64,000 bases of DNA from Lacrimispora amygdalina (GCF_003432035.1 NZ_QOHO01000029.1:56665-120664); one strand, 5' to 3'; shown: positions 8,773 through 18,566, counted from the stretch's first letter. Translations and numbers: made by a program. Notes: generated from the letters alone by a model not told the origin.

Positions 8773-9243
8773 CTACCTGCCTTTCTTTTTTGTAATTTGT
8801 TCAAACAATAATCCCGTAGCAAACCACAACGGCGCGAAATCAAGGCGGATCAGTCCGTCAATGTTGGTGTTCCTGCCGGTATAGTCCCAGGGGCACATTC
8901 CCCTGCCCCGCAAAAGCGATCCGGATAAGTACTCCGCCACAAAGATCAGCACCATATAGAGAAATCCGTGACGGATGGCAATATCCGTCCGCGCTGCTGC
9001 CAGACCGGTTCTGGGATTAACCCAGCGGTCAATCAGTGTTCCGATGGGCGCCAGCAATGCTCCGCAGCCATAAATAGGAAACATCAGAAGAGATGTCTGC
9101 CCAATCAGACGCCAGTCATGGCGCAGAATGGAGTCTGTTGAGGTAAACAGCACCTCCAGGCACCAGCCTGTAACCCCGCATTTACAAAAATTCAAGGGTA
9201 ATTCTTTTAAGTTTAATTGTGATAGTATCTTCATAAGCTTCAT
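8773..9243 (-). CDS. Predicted multi-pass membrane protein, putative ABC-transporter type (PF06541-like)
   Basis: 156-residue membrane protein resembling the group annotated as putative ABC transporter permease (DUF1113/PF06541). Hydrophobic stretches occur around residues 45-65 (LLMFPIYGCGALLAPIG) and 92-108 (FLYMVLIFVAEYLSGSLL), and the family's CPWDYTGRNTNIDGLIRLD follows. In the family, GxxxE near the N-terminus (GWCLE here) and WDYS/T motifs are conserved. There is no ATPase partner nearby, so an ABC role is doubtful. No good ribosome site precedes the ATG. It lies between cls and plsC on the same strand, suggesting an envelope role, which is inference only. Confidence 0.7.
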   Translation of the reverse strand: MKLMKILSQLNLKELPLNFCKCGVTGWCLEVLFTSTDSILRHDWRLIGQTSLLMFPIYGCGALLAPIGTLIDRWVNPRTGLAAARTDIAIRHGFLYMVLIFVAEYLSGSLLRGRGMCPWDYTGRNTNIDGLIRLDFAPLWFATGLLFEQITKKKGR

Positions 9244-9287
9244 TATGTGCCGGACATGGAGATATTATGTTGCGCTGTAAAAGAATT

Positions 9288-10799
9288 CTATAAAAGAGGA
9301 GAGAGAAGTCTGCTGCCCTGTTCCTTAATCCGGATAAAGATACTTCTGGCTTCATATCTCTCCGGTGTGATCTCTTTGCATACCTTCAAATCCTCCAGAA
9401 ATAACTCTTCTAATTTTCTGGTTGTCTCTTCATCATAGATCACCGCATTGACCTCAAAATTCAGTTCAAAGCTTCGGATATCCATATTGGCAGTCCCATA
9501 GGAGCTGACCCTTCCGTCTGTCATTACGCCTTTTGAATGAAGGAATCCGTTTTCATATGTGTAACATCTGGCTCCCTCGGAAAGTAAGTCACCCACATAG
9601 GAATAAGTAGCCCAGTAAACAAAGGGATGATCCGGCTTGCATGGTATCATGAGCCTGACATCTACTCCGGATCTGGCAGCAACCCTGAGGGCAGAAAGCA
9701 CCGCATCATCAGGAACAAAATAAGGAGTCTGAATGTAGATATGATGTTTTGCTTTGGAAAACAGCCGGATATAATTATCCCGGATCTGTCTGCTTCTGGC
9801 ATCAGGTCCGCTGGCAATAATCTGGATACCCAGTTTTTTTTCTGTCTGGTTCATATCCACCACTCCCATATTATAAAGACAGGCTCCATCTTCGTCCTCA
9901 CAGAAGTATGTCATATTTTTAAATAAATTCTCTCCTACCGCATAGTTCCAGTCCAGTGCAAAACGAATCTGAAGACTTAAAACAGAGCCGCCCTGAAGCT
10001 TTAGATGAGTATCCCTCCAATAGCCGAATTTTGGATCCTGGGAAATATATTCTCTTCCGATATTAAATCCGCCCACGTAGCCGACCCGGTTATCAATGAC
10101 AACAATCTTCCGGTGGTTTCTATAGTTTATACGCAGATGCAGCCTTCCTAATACCGGGGGAAAGAAGATCCCAACCTTAACGCCGCTTTCCTTTAATCTC
10201 TCCCATTTTGATTTACGCATGAACCGACCGCCCATGCCGTCGCAGAGTATCCGGACCTCCACTCCTGCTTTTGCCCGTTCCATTAATATGGGCATGATGG
10301 AATCAAACAGCTGGTCATCCTTAATAATGTAATACTGCAGATGGATAAACCGGACTGCTTTGGACAGTTCTTCCCTGAGATCCTTAAACTTTTTCTCTCC
10401 GTCTGTGAAGATCTCTACAGAATTATCAACAGTCAGAACAGAGCCCGATGTTTCTAAATTGTATACCACAAGATCTGCATAATCCCTTGCAAGGGAGGTG
10501 TCCAGTCCAATATCATGGCTTTTTAAAAACTCTTCCTGATTTCTGGCAGAGTAACGCATCCGGTCCTCTACTTCCTTAACCCGGAACATCTTCCCCTTCC
10601 TCATATCCTGCCCCAGGATGAGATAAAAGAGGAATCCGAATACAGGTATAAAATACAGCGCTAAAAGCCAGGTCCAGACTGCCTTTGGATCCCTCCGCTG
10701 AAAAAAAACAATAATAACAGAAAGAATCAGGTTTATATAGATTAAATGCTCCATTAACCAGCTCCATACAGCTATAATCTGTTGCCAGACAGATACCAT
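9288..10799 (-). CDS. cls: Cardiolipin synthase (phospholipase D family)
   Basis: Joins two phosphatidylglycerol molecules to form cardiolipin. Two N-terminal membrane segments (LIYINLILSVIIVFF and WLLALYFIPVFGFLFYLILG) are followed by two HKD catalytic motifs: HRKIVVID with GGFNIG, and HSKGVMTDGRVSSYGTAN with NMDIRSFELNFE. The frame opens at 10829, but GGGAGG is 8 nt before the ATG at 10799, giving 503 residues, a normal length. The neighbouring predicted membrane protein and plsC on the same strand make a small lipid gene group. The C-terminus is complete. Confidence 0.95.
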   Translation of the reverse strand: MVSVWQQIIAVWSWLMEHLIYINLILSVIIVFFQRRDPKAVWTWLLALYFIPVFGFLFYLILGQDMRKGKMFRVKEVEDRMRYSARNQEEFLKSHDIGLDTSLARDYADLVVYNLETSGSVLTVDNSVEIFTDGEKKFKDLREELSKAVRFIHLQYYIIKDDQLFDSIMPILMERAKAGVEVRILCDGMGGRFMRKSKWERLKESGVKVGIFFPPVLGRLHLRINYRNHRKIVVIDNRVGYVGGFNIGREYISQDPKFGYWRDTHLKLQGGSVLSLQIRFALDWNYAVGENLFKNMTYFCEDEDGACLYNMGVVDMNQTEKKLGIQIIASGPDARSRQIRDNYIRLFSKAKHHIYIQTPYFVPDDAVLSALRVAARSGVDVRLMIPCKPDHPFVYWATYSYVGDLLSEGARCYTYENGFLHSKGVMTDGRVSSYGTANMDIRSFELNFEVNAVIYDEETTRKLEELFLEDLKVCKEITPERYEARSIFIRIKEQGSRLLSPLL

Positions 10800-10937
10800 G
10801 TCAAATCCCTCCCTTCTATCCTGCTTCATTTACAATAAATGCCGATACCCTTATCCATGAAACAGTTTTCCTTTTTTCTGATCTTTCATTCTAATAATAT
10901 TATGGTCCGACACCCGTAAATAGTCACAAATCATATT

Positions 10938-10976
10938 TCCAAAAAAGGCCCCCGCAGCTGCGACGACCCTTTTATA
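10938..10976 (-). terminator. Terminator after the DUF4250 gene
   Basis: On the minus strand AAAAGG pairs with CCTTTT around an inner CGCAGCTGCG stem, ending in a T run (CCTTTTTT). It begins about 11 bp after the stop of the small gene. The stem has an internal bulge, so efficiency is uncertain. Confidence 0.55.
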
Positions 10977-10986
10977 TCCACTTCAC

Positions 10987-11166
10987 TCACACAAACTGAT
11001 TTTTTTCATTGTCATACCGGTAGTCAATGGAAGCCAGAGACTGAATGATCCCTTCTTCCTCTATCCCCAGACTCAGACAGCACTCATTTAAAGACGGATA
11101 AAAATCTCTCAGCTGAGTATTGATGTAGCTGAGAAGCATAACCGGATCCTTTGGTATATTTGCCAT
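10987..11166 (-). CDS. DUF4250 domain protein
   Basis: 59-residue cytoplasmic protein matching the DUF4250 family, widespread in Lachnospiraceae and of unknown function. The signature PKDPVMLLSYINTQLRDFYP, followed by a segment with paired cysteines (LNECCLSLGI), is the family core. A GTG precedes the ATG in frame, but the ATG at 11166 has GGAG 8 nt upstream and is chosen. It stands alone between cls and the divergent asparaginase gene, with its own terminator-like hairpin downstream. Confidence 0.8.
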   Translation of the reverse strand: MANIPKDPVMLLSYINTQLRDFYPSLNECCLSLGIEEEGIIQSLASIDYRYDNEKNQFV

Positions 11167-11295
11167 CACTTTATCTCCTATATCTGTTTGTCCCTCATTT
11201 TAACACAGATTTCTTTGATTTTCAAGAAATGCCCTGTACGAATGGAAAAAGAAATGCTACAATCAGGTTCATAATCCATCAGGAGGTAAATTCCA

Positions 11296-12303
11296 ATGAA
11301 AAAAATAATGATGCTGGGAACCGGTGGTACCATCGCATGCAAAAGAGGAGATTCTGGTTTAAAACCCCTTCTGACATCAGAAGAACTCCTCTCCTATGTT
11401 CCCGATGCGGCAGATTTCTGCCATGTGGACAGTCTTCAGATTTTCAATATAGACAGCACCAATATGCAGCCAAAGCACTGGCTTGTGATTGCAAAAGCCA
11501 TTGAAGATCATTACGCGGATTATGACGGCTTTGTAATCTGCCATGGCACGGATACAATGGCTTACACCGCTGCAGCACTTTCTTATCTGGTGCAGTATTC
11601 ACCTAAACCCATCGTCATAACCGGTGCTCAAAAACCCATTGACATGGAAAACACGGATGCGAGAACCAATTTATCCGACAGCCTCCGTTTCGCCAGTGAT
11701 GACAGGTCCCATGATGTGAATATTGTTTTCGACGGGAAAGTGATTTCCGGTACAAGGGGGAAGAAAGAACGGACAAAAAGCTACAATGCCTTTTCCAGCA
11801 TTAATTTCCCCTATATTGCCACAATTCAGGATGGGCACGTAATTTTCTATCTGGATGACAAAAAGAACTGCTCCGGTACCCCTCTGTTCTCTCATAAGCT
11901 GAACTGCAACGTGGCTCTTTTAAAACTGATCCCATCCATGGGTGCGGATGTTCTGGATTATATGGCAGGGCATTATGATGCAGTTATCATCGAATCCTTC
12001 GGTGTAGGCGGCCTTCCTTCCTATGATACGGGGGATTTCTATAAAGCGATTGAAAAATGGATTTCTCTGGGGAAGACTGTGGTTATGACCACCCAGGTAA
12101 CCAATGAAGGCAGCAATATGTCTGTTTACGAAGTGGGACATTCCATTAAGAAAGAATTCGGTCTGCTGGAAGCATATGATATGACTCTGGAAGCCACAGT
12201 TACGAAACTCATGTGGATTCTTGGAAAGACAACCGATCCCAAGGAAATACGGGATACTTTTTATCATACGGTAAACAGAGATATCCTCTGGACAGTATCT
12301 TAA
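11296..12303 (+). CDS. ansA: L-asparaginase, type I (cytoplasmic)
   Basis: Hydrolyses asparagine to aspartate and ammonia. 335 residues with both family threonine motifs: GTGGTIACKRG at the N-terminus (nucleophile Thr in TGGTIA) and ICHGTDTMAYTAAALSYL near residue 85 (the Thr-Asp pair of the second triad). No signal peptide is present, so it is cytoplasmic, as for AnsA-type enzymes. The start is supported by AGGAGG 9 nt upstream. An extended -10 (TGCTACAAT, TACAAT at 11258-11263) is the likely promoter. The gene is monocistronic, convergent with clpB. Confidence 0.93.
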   Translation: MKKIMMLGTGGTIACKRGDSGLKPLLTSEELLSYVPDAADFCHVDSLQIFNIDSTNMQPKHWLVIAKAIEDHYADYDGFVICHGTDTMAYTAAALSYLVQYSPKPIVITGAQKPIDMENTDARTNLSDSLRFASDDRSHDVNIVFDGKVISGTRGKKERTKSYNAFSSINFPYIATIQDGHVIFYLDDKKNCSGTPLFSHKLNCNVALLKLIPSMGADVLDYMAGHYDAVIIESFGVGGLPSYDTGDFYKAIEKWISLGKTVVMTTQVTNEGSNMSVYEVGHSIKKEFGLLEAYDMTLEATVTKLMWILGKTTDPKEIRDTFYHTVNRDILWTVS

Positions 12304-12333
12304 TTAAAAAGTCTGATGATTCTGACACACAAG

Positions 12334-12354
12334 GGAGCCGAAATCCGGCTCCCT
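12334..12354. terminator. Hairpin between convergent ansA and clpB
   Basis: GGGAGCCG and CGGCTCCC form an 8-bp GC-rich stem with a 5-nt loop (AAATC), 30 bp after the ansA stop. The T tract on the plus side is weak (TTCATTATG), on the minus side absent. The position between two converging genes supports a terminator. Confidence 0.55.
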
Positions 12355-12394
12355 TCATTATGCATATTATCCAGTTCTTAATCCATCCGCCTTT

Positions 12395-14983
12395 TTATTC
12401 CAGATATGCAATCAGTTTTTCCCCATCTTCCGAAACATCAATTACAATGGTACTGCCTGCATGTATCTCATCTCCAAGTATCACCCTTGCCGCAAGTGTC
12501 TCCACATGCTTTTGCAGATAACGTTTTAACGGTCTGGCACCATACACCGGATCATACCCCTGTTCTACTACAAATTCACTCGCCTGACCGGTCAGTTCGA
12601 TACTGATCTCACGATCCTCCAGCCTCCGGTTTAGATCCTTCATCAGCAGACTCACTATGCCGGAAATATTACTCTTATCCAGTGGCTTAAACAGAATGAT
12701 TTCATCCAGACGGTTTAAAAACTCCGGTCTGAAATGGGCTCTTAAGTCTCCCATTACCATCTCTTCTGCCTCTTTTCTGATATTTCCTTCACTGTCTATT
12801 CCTGTAAGAAGATACTGGGAACCAATGTTGGATGTCATAATTATAATGGTATTTTTAAAGTCAACGGTTTTTCCGGTGGAATCGGTAATCCGTCCATCAT
12901 CAAGAACCTGCAATAGCACATTAAATACATCCGGATGGGCTTTCTCAACTTCATCAAACAGCACCACGGAATATGGTTTTCTGCGGACTGCTTCTGTAAG
13001 CTGGCCTCCCTCGTCATAGCCTACATATCCGGGAGGTGCTCCGATGAGTCTGGATACGGAATGCTTCTCCATGTATTCGCTCATATCGATTCGGACAATG
13101 TTGTTTTCTTCATCAAACAGGCTTTCTGCAAGTGCCTTGGCGAGTTCTGTTTTTCCCACGCCAGTAGGTCCTAAAAAGAGAAAGGAACCGATCGGCTTGG
13201 TTGGATCCTTAATTCCAGCCTTGGACCTGATAATTGCTTCAGTCACCTTTAATACGGCTTCCTCCTGTCCAATGACTCTTTTGTGGAGTTCCTGGTCAAG
13301 ATGAAGAGTCTTATTTCTCTCGCTCTCAGTCAGCCGGGCAACGGGGATTCCCGTCCATTTAGATACAATCCTTGCAATTTCATCCTCGGTAACGCTTTCC
13401 CGAACCAGGCTTAAATCCTGATTCTTTACCCGTTCCTCTTCCTCTTGAAGTTCCTTCTGAAGCTGGGGCAGTCTGCCATATTGCAGCTCTGCCGCACGGT
13501 TTAAGTCATATTTCTGCTGGGCTGTCTGGATTTCCCTGTTTAAATTTTCAATTTCTTCTCTTAAAGAAGAAAGACGTTCTACCGTTGCCTTTTCATTCTC
13601 CCACTGAGCCTTCTGTGATGCAAATTCGTCGTGCAGCTCTGCAAGTTCTTTCTGCAGTTCTGCCAGACGGTCCTGGCTTAACCGGTCAGTTTCTTTCTTT
13701 AACGCAGCTTCTTCTATCTCCATCTGCATAATCCGTCTTGAAAGTTCGTCGAGTTCAGAAGGCATGGAATCCAGCTCTGTCTTTATCATGGCACAGGCTT
13801 CATCCACCAGGTCGATGGCCTTATCCGGAAGAAAACGCTCACTGATATAGCGGTCAGAAAGGGTGGCGGCGGATACAAGGGCAGAGTCTGTGATCTTCAC
13901 CCCGTGATAAACCTCATACCGCTCCTTTAATCCCCTTAAGATGGAAATCGTATCTTCCACTGTGGGTTCATCCACCATAACCGGCTGAAATCTCCGTTCC
14001 AGGGCCTGATCTTTTTCAATATACTGACGGTATTCGTCGAGTGTGGTCGCACCGATGCAGTGAAGTTCTCCTCTGGCAAGCATGGGTTTCAGCATGTTTC
14101 CTGCATCCATGGAGCCCTCTGTCTTTCCTGCGCCAACAATGGTGTGAAGCTCATCAATGAATAGGATGATCTGGCCGTCGCTCTTTTTCACCTCATCAAG
14201 AACTGCCTTTAAACGTTCTTCAAATTCTCCCCGGTACTTTGCGCCTGCAAGCAGGGCACCCATATCAAGTGCAAACAGTTTTTTATCTTTTAATCCCTCC
14301 GGTATATCCCCTCTTACGATTCTCTGAGCCAGCCCTTCTACAACCGCTGTCTTACCTACGCCTGGCTCGCCGATTAAAACCGGGTTGTTTTTGGTCTTTC
14401 TGGATAGAATTCTGACTACGTTGCGGATTTCGCTGTCTCTTCCTATTACCGGGTCCAGTTTCTGTTCTCTGGCCCGTTCTACCATGTCGTACCCATACTT
14501 TGTCAGAGTATCATAGGTAGCCTCCGGATTGTCGCTTACAACCCGCTGGTTGCCTCTGACCGTAGACAAAGCTGTCAAAAAATTTTCTCTGGTTATTCCG
14601 TAGCTGCGAAACAATTCCTTTAATGTTCTAGACGGCTGCTTTAACATAGCCAGGAATAAATGCTCAACGGAAACATACTGGTCTCCCATTCCCTTCGCTT
14701 CATCCTCGGCACTGATTAAAACTTTATTTAAATCATTGCTGATGTAGAGCTGTCCTCCGCTCACTTTAGGAAGCTTTTGTATTGCCCCTGCGGCTTCATC
14801 AAGAAACTGCTCTTTTTGTATATTCATCTTTGTAACCAGTTTTAAAATCAGGCTGTCTTCAATGGTAAGAAGACTGTAAAGCATGTGTTCCTGCTCAATC
14901 TGCTGGTTCCCATATTCATATGCAAGCTTTTCGCAATTCTTTACAGCCTCCATAGACTTCTGTGTAAATTTATTAATGTTCAC
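12395..14983 (-). CDS. clpB: ClpB disaggregase chaperone
   Basis: Hexameric ATPase that rescues aggregated proteins with DnaK. In order: Clp N-terminal repeats (1-145), first AAA+ domain with [13 protein letters not shown] and [12 protein letters not shown], the ClpB middle coiled coil (about 400-520), second AAA+ domain with [16 protein letters not shown] and [14 protein letters not shown], and the C-terminal D2-small domain. The longest frame starts at 15019, but AAAGGAGG lies 8 nt before a GTG at 14983 ([10 protein letters not shown]), which matches usual ClpB N-termini; 862 residues result. A consensus promoter lies upstream. I see no CIRCE or CtsR site there, so heat control is not evident from sequence. 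Confidence 0.96.
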   Translation of the reverse strand: MNINKFTQKSMEAVKNCEKLAYEYGNQQIEQEHMLYSLLTIEDSLILKLVTKMNIQKEQFLDEAAGAIQKLPKVSGGQLYISNDLNKVLISAEDEAKGMGDQYVSVEHLFLAMLKQPSRTLKELFRSYGITRENFLTALSTVRGNQRVVSDNPEATYDTLTKYGYDMVERAREQKLDPVIGRDSEIRNVVRILSRKTKNNPVLIGEPGVGKTAVVEGLAQRIVRGDIPEGLKDKKLFALDMGALLAGAKYRGEFEERLKAVLDEVKKSDGQIILFIDELHTIVGAGKTEGSMDAGNMLKPMLARGELHCIGATTLDEYRQYIEKDQALERRFQPVMVDEPTVEDTISILRGLKERYEVYHGVKITDSALVSAATLSDRYISERFLPDKAIDLVDEACAMIKTELDSMPSELDELSRRIMQMEIEEAALKKETDRLSQDRLAELQKELAELHDEFASQKAQWENEKATVERLSSLREEIENLNREIQTAQQKYDLNRAAELQYGRLPQLQKELQEEEERVKNQDLSLVRESVTEDEIARIVSKWTGIPVARLTESERNKTLHLDQELHKRVIGQEEAVLKVTEAIIRSKAGIKDPTKPIGSFLFLGPTGVGKTELAKALAESLFDEENNIVRIDMSEYMEKHSVSRLIGAPPGYVGYDEGGQLTEAVRRKPYSVVLFDEVEKAHPDVFNVLLQVLDDGRITDSTGKTVDFKNTIIIMTSNIGSQYLLTGIDSEGNIRKEAEEMVMGDLRAHFRPEFLNRLDEIILFKPLDKSNISGIVSLLMKDLNRRLEDREISIELTGQASEFVVEQGYDPVYGARPLKRYLQKHVETLAARVILGDEIHAGSTIVIDVSEDGEKLIAYLE

Positions 14984-15040
14984 GGCAATTTCCTCCTTTA
15001 TCCGGTTATCTGCAAACATTGCCTCATTTGTTCTATATGT

Positions 15041-15069
15041 AATATAACAAACGCAGAGAGTTGTGTCAA
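15041..15069 (-). promoter_or_regulatory. Sigma-A promoter of clpB
   Basis: Minus strand: perfect -35 TTGACA (15064-15069), 17-bp spacer, -10 TATATT (15041-15046). The start of transcription would be near 15034, giving a leader of about 50 nt. No CIRCE inverted repeat or CtsR heptad repeat overlaps it. Confidence 0.8.
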
Positions 15070-15128
15070 GATCCTTTTCATTAAAAACACAGATTTATAA
15101 ATAATATCTTACGGTTTCCTTTCCCTCA

Positions 15129-15157
15129 TTGTTTTTTTCCAGGGGTTCGCTTATAAT
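15129..15157 (+). promoter_or_regulatory. Probable promoter of the secreted repeat protein
   Basis: -10 TATAAT (15152-15157) with TTGTTT (15129-15134) 17 bp upstream. The -35 is weak. It precedes the ATG at 15198 by about 35 nt of leader. Confidence 0.5.
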
Positions 15158-15197
15158 CGATTCATACAATCTCTGGATAAACCGGAAGGAGGAGAAT

Positions 15198-15743
15198 ATG
15201 AACGACAGACGCCGCTTGTTTCCGGCCCCTGCCATTCACCTGGCAGCTGCCGTGCTTTTATCCGTATGGTTTGCTGCATACGGCACAGACTATTTGACCA
15301 GCTATGCCCATACAAAAGATGAATCTATCTATATTTCGGGAAATTGGGTGAAGGATGACGCCGGATGGCGGTACTTCAATCAGTGGAATTCCAAATATCC
15401 AGCCGGACAGTGGATCGAATATCAGGGTAATTCCTATTATTTTATGGATAATGGATATATGGCTACCGGATGGCGCTATTTAAACGGTCATTGGTATTAC
15501 TTTAATCCTGAGGAAGGAAGAACAGAAGGTGCCATGGTGACCGGCTGGATTCGTGATAATCATTATAATGCCACATTTTATACAAACCAGATAGGGATTA
15601 TGGTGACCGGATGGCATAAGGTCGACGGCAGCTGGTATTACTTTAACCCCGGGCATGACGGTGTTGTGGGACAGATGGCAGTCAGCCGTGTCGTGGATGG
15701 TTCTTATGTGAATGCTGATGGAAAGATGAATGAAGAAAAATGA
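15198..15743 (+). CDS. Secreted protein with cell-wall-binding (choline/glucan-binding-like) repeats
   Basis: 181 residues. An N-terminal hydrophobic segment (IHLAAAVLLSVWFAAYG) acts as signal peptide or anchor. The rest is four to five aromatic repeats of about 20-35 residues: GNWVKDDAGWRYFNQW, GNSYYFMDNGYMATGWRYLN, HWYYFNPEEGR...MVTGW and GSWYYFNPGHDGVVGQM. This YYF...G.M.TGW pattern is that of choline-binding or glucan-binding repeats. There is no catalytic domain, so it is a stand-alone wall-binding protein. The ATG at 15198 has AGGAGG 5 nt upstream. The frame is open to 15129, but that segment contains the promoter. Confidence 0.82.
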   Translation: MNDRRRLFPAPAIHLAAAVLLSVWFAAYGTDYLTSYAHTKDESIYISGNWVKDDAGWRYFNQWNSKYPAGQWIEYQGNSYYFMDNGYMATGWRYLNGHWYYFNPEEGRTEGAMVTGWIRDNHYNATFYTNQIGIMVTGWHKVDGSWYYFNPGHDGVVGQMAVSRVVDGSYVNADGKMNEEK

Positions 15744-15778
15744 GAGGGAAATAATTGATAAGAATTATTTCCCTCTCA
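15741..15778. terminator. Bidirectional terminator, 16-bp stem
   Basis: A perfect 16-bp stem (TGAGAGGGAAATAATT with its complement) and 6-nt loop; the TGA stop of the preceding gene is the first arm's first three bases. On the minus strand a T-rich tail (ATTTTTC) follows, serving the permease gene ending at 15833. Confidence 0.85.
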
Positions 15779-15832
15779 TTGAATTGCACCTATGGGTTTC
15801 GTGTCCGGCTCTGCAATTTATATTCCATATTA

Positions 15833-17164
15833 TTACTGAAGCTCGTAGCTCTTTTCCATCTGTACTTTTCCTGACTTCTGTCTAAGTGTTGAATAAATAA
15901 AGAATAAAGTAATTAATACGACCGTAACAATGACTAATGTTGGTTTTAAGTTACGCAGTGATAATCCGATTACAAATAAAGTTACACAAAGGCAGAATAT
16001 CATCAATGCATAGAATGCTGGTTTTGAAATCTTAAAGTATCTATTTTCCCAGGCATCAGGAATACGTTTTGGAAGACAAATTACAGCAACAATTGCAACA
16101 ACGTCTGAGATACGGCTGATGAGAATTGAATTGCTTGTAATTGTACTAATACTAAAGTTTAACAGTACCGGAACTACCGAAATAATGTAAATAACTGTAA
16201 GTAAGATATAAGGAGCTCCTAAGTTGTTTGTTACCGCCATCTTTTTCGAGAACCAGCCATCTCTTGCCATCTGATGGAATGGACGGGAAAAAACAGTAAA
16301 GGATGAATTCAGAGTTGTTGCAAGTGCCATGATTGGTCCACCAATAATAAATGCATAATACAATGGACGGGATAGAATCTGTCCAGCTGCAAGTGTCAGT
16401 GGTTTACCAGCGACCTGATCGATTGGAAGAACACCAGAAGCAACAACTGCAATTAATCCATATACAACAAGAATAACTCCACTGGCTGCAATAATTGCAA
16501 AAGGAACATCACGGCGAGGATTTTTAGCTTCCTTACTAAAAGCAACAATAAAAGACTGACCTGTACAGGAGAAAACTAATAATAATGTACCATTAAAAAA
16601 TCCGCTGGCACCGCCTGTGAAAAATTCCGGTGATGAAAAATCAAATGTACCTGGACGTAAGTTGAAAAGACCAACTACAATAAACACAGCCAGACCGACT
16701 AAAAGGCAGGCAGACATCACATTCTGTATCTTTGCCATGAATTTTACGCCCAACATATTTGCAATCCAGAATAATGTGATTGCGATAACTGCAGTTATTT
16801 TGATATTAACACTTGGGAATAAGGCATTCAGATAAGTTCCAAGGCCCAGTCCAAACATACCGCAGGCAAAACTGTTCAAAGTAAAGGCCATTCCATACAT
16901 TCCGCCCCATCGTTCTCCAAGAATTGTTGCAACAAATGTATAGTTTCCACCATTTACACGAATCATACTGCTTAGCATAATATACGGAAATATAATACAT
17001 AATCCAAGAACAACAGCAAATACATAAGCAAGCCATACAGATCGGCCAGTTACACCGATTGCCTGCCCTACTAATGTTACAACACCGGCACCAATTACCT
17101 GCCCTACTGCTAAAGACAATAATTCTCTAAATCCAAGAGTTCCTTTACCAGAAGTACTTTCCAT
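15833..17164 (-). CDS. APC-family amino acid/organic cation permease
   Basis: 443-residue permease with about 12 membrane segments. The first segment contains the APC signature region SLAVGQVIGAGVVTLVGQAIGVTG, where the glycine-rich GAG binds the substrate carboxylate/amino group; RVNGGNYTFVATILGERWG follows in helix 3. It lies 11 bp after an enolase-superfamily enzyme gene in the same operon, so it probably imports that enzyme's substrate, which would then be amino-acid-like. Codons are markedly richer in A/T at third positions (TTA, AAT, ATT, ACA) than the flanking core genes, suggesting separate origin. Substrate not known. Confidence 0.85.
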   Translation of the reverse strand: MESTSGKGTLGFRELLSLAVGQVIGAGVVTLVGQAIGVTGRSVWLAYVFAVVLGLCIIFPYIMLSSMIRVNGGNYTFVATILGERWGGMYGMAFTLNSFACGMFGLGLGTYLNALFPSVNIKITAVIAITLFWIANMLGVKFMAKIQNVMSACLLVGLAVFIVVGLFNLRPGTFDFSSPEFFTGGASGFFNGTLLLVFSCTGQSFIVAFSKEAKNPRRDVPFAIIAASGVILVVYGLIAVVASGVLPIDQVAGKPLTLAAGQILSRPLYYAFIIGGPIMALATTLNSSFTVFSRPFHQMARDGWFSKKMAVTNNLGAPYILLTVIYIISVVPVLLNFSISTITSNSILISRISDVVAIVAVICLPKRIPDAWENRYFKISKPAFYALMIFCLCVTLFVIGLSLRNLKPTLVIVTVVLITLFFIYSTLRQKSGKVQMEKSYELQ

Positions 17165-17175
17165 ATTTTTTTCTC

Positions 17176-18372
17176 CTATTTAATTGTCACGATTTCAGCT
17201 GTTTCAATTGCTCTCTTAGACAATTCCTGTCCAATACCTGGTAATTCAGGTAATTCAAAGTATCCTTTTACTGGCTGGTAGTTGTATTCACACTGCTGAA
17301 TTGTACCACTTGTTGTATTTGCAATATGATGCTCATGAATAATGAAGTTTGGAATAGCTGCCTCCAGATGAAGAGCAATTGCAACACTGATTGGACTTGA
17401 ACATACATGACACTGAACACCTATATCATAAATATGAGCCATATCAGCAATCTTCTTACACTCTGTAATACCACCGCAGTTTCCGATATCCGGCTGAATC
17501 ATAGATAAACTTCCGTTTTCAAGAAATGGGAGGAATCCCCATCTTGTATATGTTCTCTCACCAGTAGTTAATGGAATGCCTGTATTCTCAGAAATTTTCT
17601 TCATAACTCCAGGATTTAATGGTGTACATCCTTCTTCCAGGAACATAATATCATACTGCTCAGCCATCTTAGCAAACTGAATAGCAGTGTTAGCATCAGT
17701 CATAGCATGGTTTTCAATTATAATATCAATATCTGGTCCAACAGTTTTACGAACTGCAGATAATCTCTCCTCTGCCAGTTTCATCGTCTCTCTGCTTAAA
17801 TGACCAGTTGTATCTAAATGAGTAAGAATTTTTCCCTGTCGGTCAAAACGAAGGAAATTGATCTTGATTGCCTCATATCCCTCTTCTACAGCCTTTGCTG
17901 CTGCCTCACAGTAGAGTAAAGCATCTCCACCTTGTGTCTGTGCCGGATTGAACTTATCAATTCCCCATCCAAACTGGAGCTGACTTGCATAAGTCCTTAA
18001 TTTGCTGCGCTGCTTTCCTCCAAGTAACTGGTACAATGGAAGATTTGCAACTTTTCCTTTAATATCCCAGAGAGCTGTATCAATAGCGCTGATTGCAGCC
18101 ATCATGATAGCTCCATTTCCCTGCCCCCAGAAAGATACTTTAAATAGCTTTTCCCAAATCACTTCGTTAGCCAATGGATCCATACCAATAATTAATGGGC
18201 CAAAATCTTTTAACAGCTCATATGCACCTCTTGCTCCTGTCCCAATTGCAACTGCTGCCTCGCCTAAACCGTAGAATCCTTCATCTGTGTTAATTCGACA
18301 GATGACTGGACGTGATCCACCACATCCGTTGTCCTTTTCCAGGGCCATAACATCCATACTGGTAATTTTCAT
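17176..18372 (-). CDS. Enolase-superfamily enzyme (mandelate racemase/muconate lactonizing family)
   Basis: 398 residues. N-terminal capping domain (1-115) and a barrel domain related to D-galactonate/D-mannonate dehydratases. Visible active-site elements: GYEAIKINFL (second barrel strand), DIIIENHAMTD (first metal ligand position, Glu where DgoD has Asp, followed two residues on by His), FLEEGCTP (second acidic ligand), TTGERTYTRWGF (third), QPDIGNCGGITECKKIA, and VQCHVCSSPISVAIALHLEAA. It abstracts a proton alpha to a carboxylate with Mg. The paired transporter is of the amino-acid type rather than a sugar-acid porter, so the substrate is uncertain. First gene of a two-gene operon, divergent from a FadR-type regulator. 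Same A/T-rich codon style as the permease. Confidence 0.82.
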   Translation of the reverse strand: MKITSMDVMALEKDNGCGGSRPVICRINTDEGFYGLGEAAVAIGTGARGAYELLKDFGPLIIGMDPLANEVIWEKLFKVSFWGQGNGAIMMAAISAIDTALWDIKGKVANLPLYQLLGGKQRSKLRTYASQLQFGWGIDKFNPAQTQGGDALLYCEAAAKAVEEGYEAIKINFLRFDRQGKILTHLDTTGHLSRETMKLAEERLSAVRKTVGPDIDIIIENHAMTDANTAIQFAKMAEQYDIMFLEEGCTPLNPGVMKKISENTGIPLTTGERTYTRWGFLPFLENGSLSMIQPDIGNCGGITECKKIADMAHIYDIGVQCHVCSSPISVAIALHLEAAIPNFIIHEHHIANTTSGTIQQCEYNYQPVKGYFELPELPGIGQELSKRAIETAEIVTIK

Positions 18373-18408
18373 AGTTTTCTTCTCCTTAACATATGTTTAT
18401 ATGTATAA

Positions 18409-18433
18409 ATGTAAGTTGTATGACAACTTACAT
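18409..18433. promoter_or_regulatory. 25-bp perfect palindromic operator for the FadR-type regulator
   Basis: Two 11-bp arms (ATGTAAGTTGT and complement) around a 3-bp centre; the core TTGTATGACAA fits the TNGTNNNACNA pattern bound by FadR-subfamily GntR proteins. It overlaps the -10 edge and the start point of the enolase/permease promoter, as expected of a repressor site. The regulator gene is divergent, 200 bp away. Confidence 0.8.
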
Positions 18434-18460
18434 ATTACAGCTATGATTTATGTTTGTCAA
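18432..18460 (-). promoter_or_regulatory. Promoter of the enolase-permease operon
   Basis: Minus strand: -35 TTGACA (18455-18460), 17-bp spacer, -10 TAATAT (18432-18437). The palindrome at 18409-18433 starts at its downstream edge. The gene's own ribosome site is AAGGAGAAG before ATG 18372. Confidence 0.7.
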
Positions 18461-18566
18461 TAAGTACATTACTACCCATTGAATTTCCGTTAAAATCCCC
18501 TAATTAATCTTATATTTTTTTAGCACTTTGACGAAAATTTGTAGAAGAAGGATGCCTATGCTTTTC

